From Streptomyces kanamyceticus (GTDB lineage Bacteria; Actinomycetota; Actinomycetes; Streptomycetales; Streptomycetaceae), in contig NZ_CP023699.1 of the NCBI RefSeq assembly GCF_008704495.1, positions 8,060,001 through 8,124,000 of the forward strand: 64,000 nucleotides of DNA, read 5' to 3'. A program made the translations under genes and the position numbers. Shown here one piece after another: positions 1 through 8,105 of the stretch; position 1 is the first letter of the stretch, and every line of letters begins with the position of its first letter. A model generated the notes under the pieces. The model saw only the letters and a program-made list of their open reading frames with translations. It had not been told where the DNA came from and searched no databases.

Positions 1-757
1 GGAGCCAGACGGTGATCGCACGGCCCCTGCGCTCGTCGTCGGGCCCGCACTCGGCACCGAGCAGCGCCCGCGCGAACCCGTCGGCCTGCTCGGTCCTGAC
101 GCCGGGAACGCGCAGCAACTGCCAGGGGTCCTCGCGCAGTTGGCCCTCGGCGCCCTCGCCGAGCGCGGCCGCCGTCGGCGCCGCGAGCGCGGCGGGGGCC
201 CCTCCCTCGGTGAGCACGGTCCGCACCGCTTCGACGGACTCCTCCGCGGGAGCCGACGGCGCCGACGACAGCTGGGCGCGCACGGGCTCGGCGGCGGGGG
301 AGGGCGCGGGCCTGCGCGGAGCGGGCTCCGGCTCACGGAAGGCACTGGCGACGGGCTGCTCGCCGCTCTCCACGGCGCGCACGGCGGCAAGGAGGTCGGC
401 GGCGGTCCCGCTCAGCTTCGTCCCGGCGTCGATCGGGCCTTCCTTGGACGCCTTGCGCTGCTCGATCCGCTCCCGGAGCTCGCGCTGCGCGGCGATCTCC
501 GCCTCGGTCTCCGACAGCTCGGCGGGCGCGGCGGGCTCGGTGGCTTCGGCGCTCTCGCCTTCACCGTCCGCGCCATCTGCGCTGTCCGTGCCGTCCCCGT
601 CCCCGTCCCCGTCGCCGTCCTCGGCGTCGTCCGTGGCCTCCGCGTCGTCCGTGGTGTCCGTCGCGTCCGGGGCGGCGTCCGGCGTGCCCGGCCCGGCTTC
701 CTCCGCGGCAGCGGTCTCCGCTTCCTCCGCGGCAGCGGCTTCGGGCTCCGTACTCAC
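1..757 (-). CDS. Helix-hairpin-helix / RecD-like helicase protein, N-terminal part (cut by window edge)
   Basis: I translated this leftward reading frame by hand; it stays open to the window edge. It starts at a GTG that overlaps the TGA of the aldo/keto reductase by GTGA, which implies translational coupling. The first ~75 residues are acidic and repetitive (runs of Asp, Glu, Gly, Ala), followed by a charged helical stretch (around residues 80-105), an Ala/Pro-rich linker and, near the cut, the segment EDPWQLLRVPGVR. That segment is typical of the helix-hairpin-helix DNA-binding part of actinobacterial RecD-like helicases. The helicase motifs themselves would lie outside the window, so the function is inferred from this short stretch only. 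Confidence 0.7.
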   Translation of the reverse strand, partial: MSTEPEAAAAEEAETAAAEEAGPGTPDAAPDATDTTDDAEATDDAEDGDGDGDGDGTDSADGADGEGESAEATEPAAPAELSETEAEIAAQRELRERIEQRKASKEGPIDAGTKLSGTAADLLAAVRAVESGEQPVASAFREPEPAPRRPAPSPAAEPVRAQLSSAPSAPAEESVEAVRTVLTEGGAPAALAAPTAAALGEGAEGQLREDPWQLLRVPGVRTEQADGFARALLGAECGPDDERRGRAITVWL

Positions 758-1734
758 AGCGTGCTCCAGTCTTGATCGGGATAGCGGTGCACGGGCGCCG
801 ACACATCGTCGAGCGCCTGGCAGATCTCGTCAGGAAGACTAAGGGTCTCCACTGACAAAGCGGCCGTGAGCTGCTGCGCGTTGCGCGCGCCGACGATCGG
901 CGCGGTCACTCCGGGGCGGTCCCGGACCCAGGCGAGGGCGACCTGGAGCGGGGTCGCCGCCAGGCCGTCTGCGGCGGTGGCGACCGCGTCCACGATCCGG
1001 CTCGCCGCGTCGTCCAGATACGGCGCGACGAAGGGCGCCAACTGGTCGGACCCGCCGCGCGAGTCGGCCGGGGTCGAGTGGCGGTACTTGCCGGTGAGCA
1101 CGCCGCGGCCCAGTGGCGACGAGGGCAGCAGGCCCACGCCGAGGTCGACGGCCGCGGGCAGCACCTCACGCTCGATGCCGCGCTGCAGCAGGGAGTACTC
1201 CATCTGCGTACTGGCGAGACGGGTGCGTATGCCCGGCGCGGCGAGCTGCCAGGTCGCGGCCTTGGCGAGCTGCCAGCCGCAGAAGTTGGCGACTCCCGCA
1301 TAGCGGGCCCGGCCGCTGCTGACCGCGATGTCGAGCGCTTGCAGGGTCTCGTCCAGGGGCGCGTCCGGGTCGAACGCGTGGACCTGCCACAGGTCGACGT
1401 GGTCCGTGCCCAGGCGGGCGAGCGAGGCGTCGAGCGCGGCGAGCAGATGGCCGCGCGAGCCGTCGACGCGCCGCTCGGGGTCCGGCACGCTGCCCGCCTT
1501 GGTGGCGATGACCAGGTCGTGCCGGGGCACGAGCCGCTCCATCAGGCGCCCGAGCAGGTACTCGGCCTCCCCGTCGCCGTACACGTCGGCCGTGTCGACG
1601 AGGGTGCCGCCCGCCTCCCAGAACGCCTTCATGAGGTCGGCGGCGTCGTTCTCGTCGGTGTGCCCCCAGGTGAGGGTGCCGAGTCCGATGCGGGACACGC
1701 GCAGGCCGGTCCGGCCGAGATGCCTCTGCTCCAT
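754..1734 (-). CDS. Aldo/keto reductase
   Basis: A 326-residue NADPH-dependent aldo/keto reductase of the Tas/YhdN-like group, acting in the cytoplasm on small carbonyl compounds of unknown identity. The catalytic tetrad is visible: Asp47, Tyr52 (DTADVYG), Lys79 (IATKAG) and His119 (WQVHAF). I start at the ATG of MEQRHLGRTG because the family begins there; the 26 residues that could precede it are not conserved-looking. It overlaps the downstream helix-hairpin-helix gene by 4 bp and diverges from the LLM oxidoreductase. The substrate cannot be read from the sequence. Confidence 0.9.
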   Translation of the reverse strand: MEQRHLGRTGLRVSRIGLGTLTWGHTDENDAADLMKAFWEAGGTLVDTADVYGDGEAEYLLGRLMERLVPRHDLVIATKAGSVPDPERRVDGSRGHLLAALDASLARLGTDHVDLWQVHAFDPDAPLDETLQALDIAVSSGRARYAGVANFCGWQLAKAATWQLAAPGIRTRLASTQMEYSLLQRGIEREVLPAAVDLGVGLLPSSPLGRGVLTGKYRHSTPADSRGGSDQLAPFVAPYLDDAASRIVDAVATAADGLAATPLQVALAWVRDRPGVTAPIVGARNAQQLTAALSVETLSLPDEICQALDDVSAPVHRYPDQDWSTL

Positions 1735-1875
1735 GGGCGCTGAGATTACTGGCCGGATCCCTGCGGCGGGCGGGCCTGTGGACAAACCATCGACTGTGGA
1801 GAACTTGGTCACCCGCGCGCTACAGTCCCGGGCACAGGGACGTTACTCATGAGTACAGCGGTAAGGGGATCGGCC

Positions 1876-2931
1876 ATGCAGCTCGGTATCAACCTCGGCT
1901 ACTGGGGCGCCGGGATGGACGCGGACAATCTCGCCGTCGCCAGGGAGGCCGACAAGCTCGGCTACGCGGTCTGCTGGGCCGCCGAGGCGTACGGCTCGGA
2001 CGCCGCGACGGTGCTGTCCTGGGTCGCGGCCCAGACCGAACGCATCGACATCGGATCCGCGATCTTCCAGATCCCGGCCCGCCAGCCCGCGATGACCGCG
2101 ATGACGGCGGCCACCCTCGACTCGCTCTCCGGCGGCCGCTTCCGACTCGGGCTCGGCGTCTCGGGCCCGCAGGTCTCCGAGGGCTGGTACGGCGTGAAGT
2201 TCGACAAGCCGCTGGCCCGCACCCGCGAGTACGTCGAGATCGTCCGCAAGGCGATGACCCGCGAGCGCCTTTCCCACGAGGGCGAGCACTGGACGCTGCC
2301 GCTGCCCGGCGGCCCCGGCAAGCCCCTCAAGCTCACCGTCCACCCCGAGCGCGAGCACATCCCGCTGTACATCGCGGCGATCGGCCCCAAGAACCTGGAG
2401 CAGACGGGCGAGATCGCCGACGGCGCCCTGCTGATCTTCCCGGCCGCCGAGCACCTGGAGGAGACGGCCGTCAAGCACCTGCGGGCCGGGCGCGAGAAGG
2501 CGGGCAGGACGATGGAGGGCTTCGACATCGTCCCGACACTGCCGCTGGCCGTCGGCGAGGACTCCCAGGTGGACGCCCTCGCGGACATGTTCCGGCCCTA
2601 CACCGCGCTGTACGTCGGCGGCATGGGCAGCCGCAAGCAGAACTTCTACAACCAGCTCGCGGGGCGCATGGGGTACGAGAAGGAGGCCGCCGAGATCCAG
2701 GACAAGTACCTGGCGGGCGACAAGGACGGCGCGGCCGCCGCGGTGCCGAAGCAGCTGATCGACTCGACGACCCTGCTGGGCTCCGTGGACCGCATCGCGG
2801 ACCGGATGCGGGCGTACGCGGCGGCCGGGGTGACCACGCTGACGCTGGCGCCCGCGGGCTTCACGCTGGAGGAGCGGCTCACCGCGCTGCGGGCCGGTAC
2901 CCAGGCGCTGGAACGCGCCGGACTGGCGTAG
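1876..2931 (+). CDS. LLM class F420-dependent oxidoreductase
   Basis: A 351-residue luciferase-like monooxygenase-fold protein, of the type that uses coenzyme F420 in actinobacteria. It opens with QLGINLGYWG and carries the fold's IGSAIFQIPARQP and LGLGVSGPQ segments, and a C-terminal GSVDRIADRMRAYAAAGV stretch typical of F420-dependent members. The ATG at 1876 is preceded by AAGGGGAT at good spacing, so I prefer it over an ATG 27 bases upstream. It stands alone, divergent from the aldo/keto reductase, and is followed by a strong hairpin. The substrate is unknown; the alternative is an FMN-dependent member of the same fold. Confidence 0.85.
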   Translation: MQLGINLGYWGAGMDADNLAVAREADKLGYAVCWAAEAYGSDAATVLSWVAAQTERIDIGSAIFQIPARQPAMTAMTAATLDSLSGGRFRLGLGVSGPQVSEGWYGVKFDKPLARTREYVEIVRKAMTRERLSHEGEHWTLPLPGGPGKPLKLTVHPEREHIPLYIAAIGPKNLEQTGEIADGALLIFPAAEHLEETAVKHLRAGREKAGRTMEGFDIVPTLPLAVGEDSQVDALADMFRPYTALYVGGMGSRKQNFYNQLAGRMGYEKEAAEIQDKYLAGDKDGAAAAVPKQLIDSTTLLGSVDRIADRMRAYAAAGVTTLTLAPAGFTLEERLTALRAGTQALERAGLA

Positions 2932-2952
2932 GGCGGGAGGGAGAATTTTCTG

Positions 2953-2994
2953 CGGCCGTGGTGGGGGCTCGGGGGGTCTTCCCCGCCACGGCCG
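2953..2994 (+). terminator. Hairpin terminator after LLM oxidoreductase
   Basis: A 14-bp stem (arms 2953-2966 and 2981-2994, one G-T pair) with a 14-base loop follows the stop codon by about 20 bases. There is no long T tract, as is usual in Streptomyces. Confidence 0.6.
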
Positions 2995-3041
2995 TCACGG
3001 AGCACAACGCGCCACGGGGCCCCCGGTTACGGCCTGCGGCA

Positions 3042-3078
3042 CGCCGTCGTCGTCCGTCGTCGTCCGCCGTCGTCCTTC
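3042..3078. repeat. CGTCGTC-rich short repeat
   Basis: A stretch built from CGTCGTCGTC and CGTCGTC units lies between the terminator and the ferritin-like gene. It looks like simple-sequence expansion; I see no reading frame that uses it. Confidence 0.5.
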
Positions 3079-3178
3079 GTTCGGCGGAGCCGACCGGCAC
3101 ACCTGTTGCTCAGCGTCGAACCTCGCATTTGACTATCCCTTTGCGGAGGTTCGTGCGCGGGGCATGGAGGTGCCAGTG

Positions 3179-3967
3179 ATGCTGTCGGCCAAGAGTGTCT
3201 TCGGGGAAATCCTCGACAACGACGAGTCGTTCCGGCTCTTCTGTTCCATCGCCGCCAGCGGCGAGGCCCAGGGCGGCTGGGAGAACGGCCGGATCGCCGC
3301 ACTCGTGCCCGAGGGCGAGCGGGCCCTCGCCCCCAAGATCGCCCGGCACGGCGCCGACGAGGACAAGCACGGCCGGATCTTCGACGCACTGCTGCGCAAG
3401 CGCGGGCTCGCCCCCGTCGAGGTCCCGCACGAGACCGACTACACGATGCTCCTGGAGAAGCACGGCATCGGCCTCGCGCACGAACAGCTGAAGGCCGACA
3501 GACCGCTCGCCGTGCGGGACGTCGTCACCTACCTCGCGCACAGCAGGGTCACCGAGCAGCGCGCCTCCGAGCAGATGCGGCTGCTGCTCAAGTACTTCGC
3601 CGACCACCCGGACATCGGCCGCGCGGTGCGGATGATCTCGAACGACGAGGACAACCATCTGGCGTACTGCCACGAGGAGTTGCTGCGCTTCGCCCGCGCC
3701 GGGCACGGCCGCGCCATCCAGCGCGCCCTGCGCGAGTGCGCGCTCGCCGAGATCCGCGTCTACCGCGACGTGAGCCTCGCCGTGATGGACCACATGGGGC
3801 GCCTCCTCGGCTGGCCCCCGGTCAAGCGACAGGCGCTCGCCACGGGGATCCACGGCGTGTACGCGTACGAACGGCTCGTCGGCTGGCGGCGGATGGTGTC
3901 CCTGACGATGCCGGAGCGCCGTGACGCCCTGGGCGGCGCCGCGACATCGGCGCCCGGGTTCGCCTAG
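3179..3967 (+). CDS. Ferritin-like domain protein
   Basis: A 262-residue, mainly helical protein with two ExxH motifs, Glu61-His64 (EDKH) and Glu157-His160 (EDNH), spaced as in four-helix di-iron ferritin-like proteins. Further Glu residues (for example in the TEQRASEQ segment) fit a di-iron site. It may store iron or act as an oxidase or oxygenase; no reaction can be assigned. I choose the ATG at 3179 because GGAGGT sits 7 bases upstream; an in-frame ATG at 3164 lacks such a site. It ends convergently with the TetR gene. No signal peptide. Confidence 0.8.
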   Translation: MLSAKSVFGEILDNDESFRLFCSIAASGEAQGGWENGRIAALVPEGERALAPKIARHGADEDKHGRIFDALLRKRGLAPVEVPHETDYTMLLEKHGIGLAHEQLKADRPLAVRDVVTYLAHSRVTEQRASEQMRLLLKYFADHPDIGRAVRMISNDEDNHLAYCHEELLRFARAGHGRAIQRALRECALAEIRVYRDVSLAVMDHMGRLLGWPPVKRQALATGIHGVYAYERLVGWRRMVSLTMPERRDALGGAATSAPGFA

Positions 3968-3977
3968 TACGGCGCCT

Positions 3978-4015
3978 CAACGGACGAGCTACGCGCCAAC
4001 GGACGCGCTACGCGC
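3978..4015. repeat. 19-bp tandem duplication at 3' end of tetR-type gene
   Basis: Two copies of a 19-bp unit (CAACGGACGNGCTACGCGC, one mismatch) begin at 3978 and 3997. The second copy runs into the last codons of the TetR gene. Confidence 0.7.
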
Positions 4016-4592
4016 GCGACGTCCGCGACAGCGCGTCAACGGTCACGCCCACGATGGCCAGGAGCTGCGCGGGGCTCGCCCCCGCCCTGCTCATGACGGC
4101 GAGCGACTGGTTCACGGCCGCCGCGTGCACGGCGAAGGCCTCGGCGCCCTGGTCGGTCAGTCCGCCTGCCTTCAGTGCGGCGCGCAGGCGTTGGAGCTGG
4201 CGGCCGAGCGCCTGCTTGGCGTGCGCCGCGACGCTCGGGCTCAGCACGGGAACGGCCATGGCCGACTGGGCGATCAGGCATCCGTCGGGTACTCCGGGAT
4301 CGGCGATGCGCTCAAGGGTGACGTCGAAGAACGCACGGACGGCGGCAACGGGTTCCGAGGCCGCACCCGACAGGGCGTCGTCGTACTTCTCCCCGTAGCG
4401 CGCGGCGTAGAGATCCAGGCAGCGCAGGAAGAGCGTCTCCTTGTCGCCGAGGGAGGAGTAGATGGAACTGCGGTTCAGGCCGGTTGCCCGGGACAGATCG
4501 TCCAATGAGGTGTCGGCGTAGCCGTCGCGCCAGAACTGGATCATCGCGGCGTCGAGCGCCGTCTCCATGTCGAACTGCTTCTTGCCTGCCAC
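4008..4592 (-). CDS. TetR family transcriptional regulator
   Basis: A 194-residue one-component repressor. The N-terminal helix-turn-helix is clear (TSLDDLSRATGLNRSSIYSS, about residues 29-48), followed by a helical ligand-binding domain of TetR_C type. The start is a GTG at 4592 preceded by AAGGAAGG; an in-frame ATG at 4658 would read through an 8-bp repeat and has no ribosome binding site. It is divergent from the epoxide-hydrolase-like gene, with a perfect inverted repeat between them. It therefore probably represses itself and the hydrolase until a ligand, likely the hydrolase substrate or product, binds. Confidence 0.9.
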   Translation of the reverse strand: MAGKKQFDMETALDAAMIQFWRDGYADTSLDDLSRATGLNRSSIYSSLGDKETLFLRCLDLYAARYGEKYDDALSGAASEPVAAVRAFFDVTLERIADPGVPDGCLIAQSAMAVPVLSPSVAAHAKQALGRQLQRLRAALKAGGLTDQGAEAFAVHAAAVNQSLAVMSRAGASPAQLLAIVGVTVDALSRTSRA

Positions 4593-4604
4593 GCGGCCTT
4601 CCTT

Positions 4605-4636
4605 GCCGATGTGCCGATGTGCCGATGTGCCGATGG
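4605..4636. repeat. Octanucleotide tandem repeat (GCCGATGT x4) in tetR-type leader
   Basis: Four head-to-tail copies of GCCGATGT (the last ends in GG) lie 13 bases upstream of the regulator's GTG start and downstream of its operator. Unit length is not a multiple of three. Confidence 0.8.
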
Positions 4637-4661
4637 TGCGGACCGTGTTGCGCGCCATCCT

Positions 4662-4685
4662 ATCTTGAACTGGTCAGTTCAAGAT
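4662..4685. promoter_or_regulatory. TetR operator, perfect 11-bp inverted repeat
   Basis: Arms ATCTTGAACTG and CAGTTCAAGAT are separated by two bases. The site sits between the divergent TetR and hydrolase genes, the usual place and size for a TetR-family operator. Binding by this TetR is inferred. Confidence 0.8.
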
Positions 4686-4743
4686 GCGTTAGCCTTCGGT
4701 CGCACCGTCCCCACCGCACGTCTGACACCGATGGAGGATCCCC

Positions 4744-5688
4744 GTGACCGACCCGGCAACCAGCACCGCGCAGGTCTCCGAAGGCAACCCCGTCCGCGAC
4801 CTGCCCCTGCGGCAGCTGGCCGGATTCACGCACCGCTGGGTCGACGCGGACGGGGTCCGCCTTCATGCCGTCGAAGGCGGCAGGGCGAGCGGCCCGGTCG
4901 TCGTCCTGCTCGCCGGATTCCCGCAGACCTGGTGGGCCTGGCGCAAGGTGATGCCCGGCCTTGCCGACCGGTTCCGCGTCATCGCGATCGACCTGCCGGG
5001 TCAGGGCCACTCCGAGCGTCCGGAGCGCGGCTACGACACGCACGCGGTCGCCGCGCACGTCCACACCGCGGTGCAAGCTCTCGGAGTCTCGACGTACTCC
5101 CTGGTCGCCCACGACATCGGCGCCTGGGTCGCTTTCTCCCTCGCCCTCACCTTCGAGAGCGACCTGCGCGGGGTCGCCCTGCTCGACGCCGGAATTCCCG
5201 GCATCACCCTCCCGGAGGCGATTCCCACCGACCCGGACCGGGCGTGGAAGACCTGGCACTTCGCGTTCCACCTCGTGCCCGACCTGCCCGAGACGCTGCT
5301 CGCGGGCCGTGAACGCGACTACGTCGGCTGGTTCCTGAAGGCGAAGGCCCTGTCTCCCGGCACGTTCGACGACGCCGAGCTCGACCACTACGCGGCGTCC
5401 GTCGCCGCCGACGGCGGCCTGCGCGCTTCCCTCGCGTACTACCGGGACGCCGCGGAGTCGGCGCGCAAGAACCGCGAGGCGCTCGGGCGGCGGCGCCTGA
5501 CGGTGCCGGTCCTCGGCATCTCCAGCAGCCACGGCTCCGTTCCCGACATGGCCGCCTCCCTCAGCCCGTGGGCCGACAACACCACCGGAATCGTCGTGCC
5601 CGACGCCGGACACTTCATCCCGGACGAGCAGCCCGAAGCCGTCACCGCCGCGCTGGTGGACTTCGTCACAGCCAGCCGCGGCGCTTGA
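4744..5688 (+). CDS. Alpha/beta hydrolase, epoxide-hydrolase/dehalogenase-like
   Basis: A 314-residue cytoplasmic alpha/beta hydrolase. The nucleophile elbow reads VAHDIGAW with Asp124 instead of Ser, as in epoxide hydrolases and haloalkane dehalogenases. The oxyanion segment GFPQTWW (58-64) and the catalytic His290 (DAGHFIPDEQPE) also fit epoxide hydrolases. The start is GTG with GGAGGA 7 bases upstream. The gene is controlled from the operator shared with the divergent TetR gene. Its last 23 bp overlap the 3' end of corA on the other strand. An Asp-nucleophile hydrolase of other specificity is possible. Confidence 0.85.
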   Translation: MTDPATSTAQVSEGNPVRDLPLRQLAGFTHRWVDADGVRLHAVEGGRASGPVVVLLAGFPQTWWAWRKVMPGLADRFRVIAIDLPGQGHSERPERGYDTHAVAAHVHTAVQALGVSTYSLVAHDIGAWVAFSLALTFESDLRGVALLDAGIPGITLPEAIPTDPDRAWKTWHFAFHLVPDLPETLLAGRERDYVGWFLKAKALSPGTFDDAELDHYAASVAADGGLRASLAYYRDAAESARKNREALGRRRLTVPVLGISSSHGSVPDMAASLSPWADNTTGIVVPDAGHFIPDEQPEAVTAALVDFVTASRGA

Positions 5689-6664
5689 ACATGCGGTACA
5701 GGCCGAACTCCAGGACGACCATCAGCCCGATCACGGCCGGGTAGGTCCACACCCAGTGCAGCTCGGGCATGTGGTCGAAGTTCATGCCGTAGATGCCCGC
5801 GATCATCGTGGGGACCGCGGCCATGGCGGCCCACGCCGAGATCTTCCGCATGTCGTCGTTCTGCCGGACGCTCATCTGGGCCAGATGAGCGGACAGGATG
5901 TCCGACACGAGCCGGTCAAGGCCCTCCACGGACTCGTTGACGCGCGTCAGGTGGTCGTTGACGTCCCGGAAGAAGGGCTGTGCCGATTCGTCCACGAAGG
6001 GGACGGCGGGACCGAAAGGGCCCGCTCCGGAGAGACGGGCCAGGGGGAGCGCGAGCGGGCCCGTGGCCCTGCGGAACTCCAGGATCTGCCGCTTGAACGT
6101 ATAGATCCGCGAAGCGGTGTTGCGGGAGCCGCCGACGTCCGGCGAGAAGACCTCCGCCTCCAGGAGCTCCAGATCCGCCTGGAGCTCGTCGGCGACCTCC
6201 AGATAGTGGTCCACGGAGGCGTCCGCGATCGAGTACAGGACCGCCGTGGGGCCGTGCTTGAGGACGTCGGGGTCGGCCTCCAGGCGGTGGCGCACGACGC
6301 CGAGCGGCGCGCCCTCGCCGTGCCGGACGGTCACCACGAAGGAGTCACCCATGAACACCATGACCTCTCCGGAGGAGACGGTGTCGCTGTCCTGCTCGTA
6401 CACGACCGGCTTGAGGACCATGAACAACGAGTCGTCGTAGACCTCCAGCTTCGGCCGCTGATGGGCCTTGAGGGCGTCCTCGACGGCCAGCGGATGCAGC
6501 CCGAACTCCTGGCTGACCTTCTCGAACTCGGCCTCCGTCGGCTCGTGCAGGCCGATCCAGACGAAGGCGTGGCCCGCTGCCCTCGCCTCGGCGAGGGCAG
6601 CGGAGAAGTCTTCGGGGCCCTCGGTCCGGCGCCCCTCGCGGTAGATGGCGCAGTCGACGATCAC
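5666..6664 (-). CDS. corA: CorA-type magnesium/cobalt transporter
   Basis: A 332-residue inner-membrane Mg2+/Co2+ channel of the CorA family. A long cytoplasmic helical domain is followed by the signature YGMNF (GMN at 293-295) and two C-terminal membrane helices around residues 270-290 and 307-322, ending in a basic tail. I start at the GTG at 6664 (VIVDCAIYREG), which gives the usual family length; longer upstream extensions are Arg-rich and unconvincing. It is divergent from the histidine phosphatase gene and overlaps the hydrolase end by 23 bp on opposite strands. Confidence 0.9.
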   Translation of the reverse strand: MIVDCAIYREGRRTEGPEDFSAALAEARAAGHAFVWIGLHEPTEAEFEKVSQEFGLHPLAVEDALKAHQRPKLEVYDDSLFMVLKPVVYEQDSDTVSSGEVMVFMGDSFVVTVRHGEGAPLGVVRHRLEADPDVLKHGPTAVLYSIADASVDHYLEVADELQADLELLEAEVFSPDVGGSRNTASRIYTFKRQILEFRRATGPLALPLARLSGAGPFGPAVPFVDESAQPFFRDVNDHLTRVNESVEGLDRLVSDILSAHLAQMSVRQNDDMRKISAWAAMAAVPTMIAGIYGMNFDHMPELHWVWTYPAVIGLMVVLEFGLYRMFKRRGWL

Positions 6665-6712
6665 ACCGGCATTGTTCCCAACCCGCCCACCTGTCGCACC
6701 CCCACGGGCGCT

Positions 6713-6718
6713 TAGGCT
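6713..6718 (+). promoter_or_regulatory. -10 element (TAGGCT) of a likely leaderless transcript
   Basis: TAGGCT ends 7 bases before the ATG of the histidine phosphatase and no ribosome binding site lies between, so transcription should begin at or next to the start codon. The same arrangement precedes mshC and trmI in this window. Confidence 0.55.
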
Positions 6719-6725
6719 GAACCGC

Positions 6726-7412
6726 ATGCCCACGCTGATCCTCGTCCGGCACGGACGTTCCACCGCCAATACCGCGGGTCTGCTCGCCGGGTGGACCCCC
6801 GGCGTGGCCCTCGACGAGCGGGGCGCCGCGCAGGCCGCCGCGCTGCCCGGGCGCCTCGCCGCCCTGCCGATCACCGAGGTCGTCACCAGCCCCCTGCAGC
6901 GCTGCGCCGAGACCGTGGCACCGCTGCTCGCGGCCAGGCCCGGCCTCCAGGCGCACAGCGAGGACCGCATCGGGGAGTGCGACTACGGCGAATGGTCGGG
7001 CCGCAAGCTCGCCGAGCTCACCGACGAGCCGCTGATGGAGGTCGTCCAGCGGCACCCGTCGGCCGCCGCCTTCCCCGGCGGCGAGTCCATGCGGGCCATG
7101 CAGACGCGGGCGGCCGAGGCGGTCCGCGAGTGGAACGCGCGCGTGGAGCGCGAGCACGGCGAGGACGCCGTCTATCTGATGTGCTCGCACGGCGACATCA
7201 TCAAGTCCCTTGTCGCGGACGCCATCGGGCTCCACCTGGACCTCTTCCAGCGGATCTCCGTGGAGCCCTGCTCGGTCACCGTCATCCGGTACACGCGGCT
7301 ACGCCCCTTCCTCGTACGCCTGGGGGACACCGGGGACTTCGCGTCGCTGGCGCCCCGTGAGGTGCCGCCGGGCGACGACGCGACGGTCGGTGGCGGTGCG
7401 GGCGCACCGTGA
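6726..7412 (+). CDS. Histidine phosphatase family protein (MSMEG_4193-like)
   Basis: A 228-residue member of the phosphoglycerate-mutase-like phosphatase superfamily. The catalytic RHG (residues 8-10), the acidic GECDYGEWSG segment and the second His in MCSHGDI are all present. In actinobacteria this gene is conserved beside DUF3090, SCO1664-type and mshC genes, as it is here, but its physiological substrate is unknown to me. The ATG at 6726 lies right behind a TAGGCT element and lacks a ribosome binding site, suggesting a leaderless message. Confidence 0.9.
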   Translation: MPTLILVRHGRSTANTAGLLAGWTPGVALDERGAAQAAALPGRLAALPITEVVTSPLQRCAETVAPLLAARPGLQAHSEDRIGECDYGEWSGRKLAELTDEPLMEVVQRHPSAAAFPGGESMRAMQTRAAEAVREWNARVEREHGEDAVYLMCSHGDIIKSLVADAIGLHLDLFQRISVEPCSVTVIRYTRLRPFLVRLGDTGDFASLAPREVPPGDDATVGGGAGAP

Positions 7413-7514
7413 TCGTCGCCCGCAGTAGGGTGAAGCGGTTGAAGCAGGCCCCGTAGTCGTCGTGTCACCGGTCGTGGCACGAGTACTTGCAGTCGATCCC
7501 AATGGAGACAGGAC

Positions 7515-8105
7515 GTGTCCCGTCAGGTGTTCCTCTACGACCCGCCGGAGCGTTTCGTCGCCGGAACGGTCGGGCTGCCCGGACGGCGTACCTTCTTCCT
7601 CCAGGCCTCGGCGGGCATCAGGGTGACCAGCGTCGCCCTGGAGAAGACCCAGGTGGCCGCGCTCGCCGAGCGCATGGAAGAGCTCCTCGACGAGGTCGTA
7701 CGCCGCAGTGGGGGCAATGCCGCGGTGCCGGCCGTCGCACCCGCCGAGATCACCGACAGCGCGCCGCTCGACTCCCCCGTGGAGGAGGAGTTCCGGGTCG
7801 GCACGATGGCGCTCGCCTGGGACGGCGAGGAAGAGCGGATGATCGTCGAGGCGCAGGCGCTCGTCGAGCTGGAAGCCGAGTCCGAGGACGACCTGGCGGA
7901 GGCCGAGGAGAGGCTCCTCCAGGACGAGGAGAACGGCCCGCCGATGCTCCGCGTCCGGCTCACGGGGGCCCAGGCGAGAGCGTTCGCCAAGCGCGCCCTC
8001 GACGTCGTGAACGCGGGCCGCCCGCCGTGCCCGCTGTGCAGCCTCCCGCTCGACCCGGAAGGACACGTATGCCCGCGCCAGAACGGATACCGGCGGGGAG
8101 CGTGA
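7515..8105 (+). CDS. DUF3090 family protein
   Basis: A 196-residue actinobacterial protein of unknown function. The body is acidic, and the C-terminus carries Cys pairs (CPLCSLPL and HVCP, about residues 176-191) that look like a small zinc ribbon. It starts at GTG with AGGAC upstream and overlaps the next gene, so the two are probably co-translated. It belongs to the conserved cluster with the histidine phosphatase and SCO1664 family protein next to mshC. No reaction can be assigned. Confidence 0.85.
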   Translation: MSRQVFLYDPPERFVAGTVGLPGRRTFFLQASAGIRVTSVALEKTQVAALAERMEELLDEVVRRSGGNAAVPAVAPAEITDSAPLDSPVEEEFRVGTMALAWDGEEERMIVEAQALVELEAESEDDLAEAEERLLQDEENGPPMLRVRLTGAQARAFAKRALDVVNAGRPPCPLCSLPLDPEGHVCPRQNGYRRGA

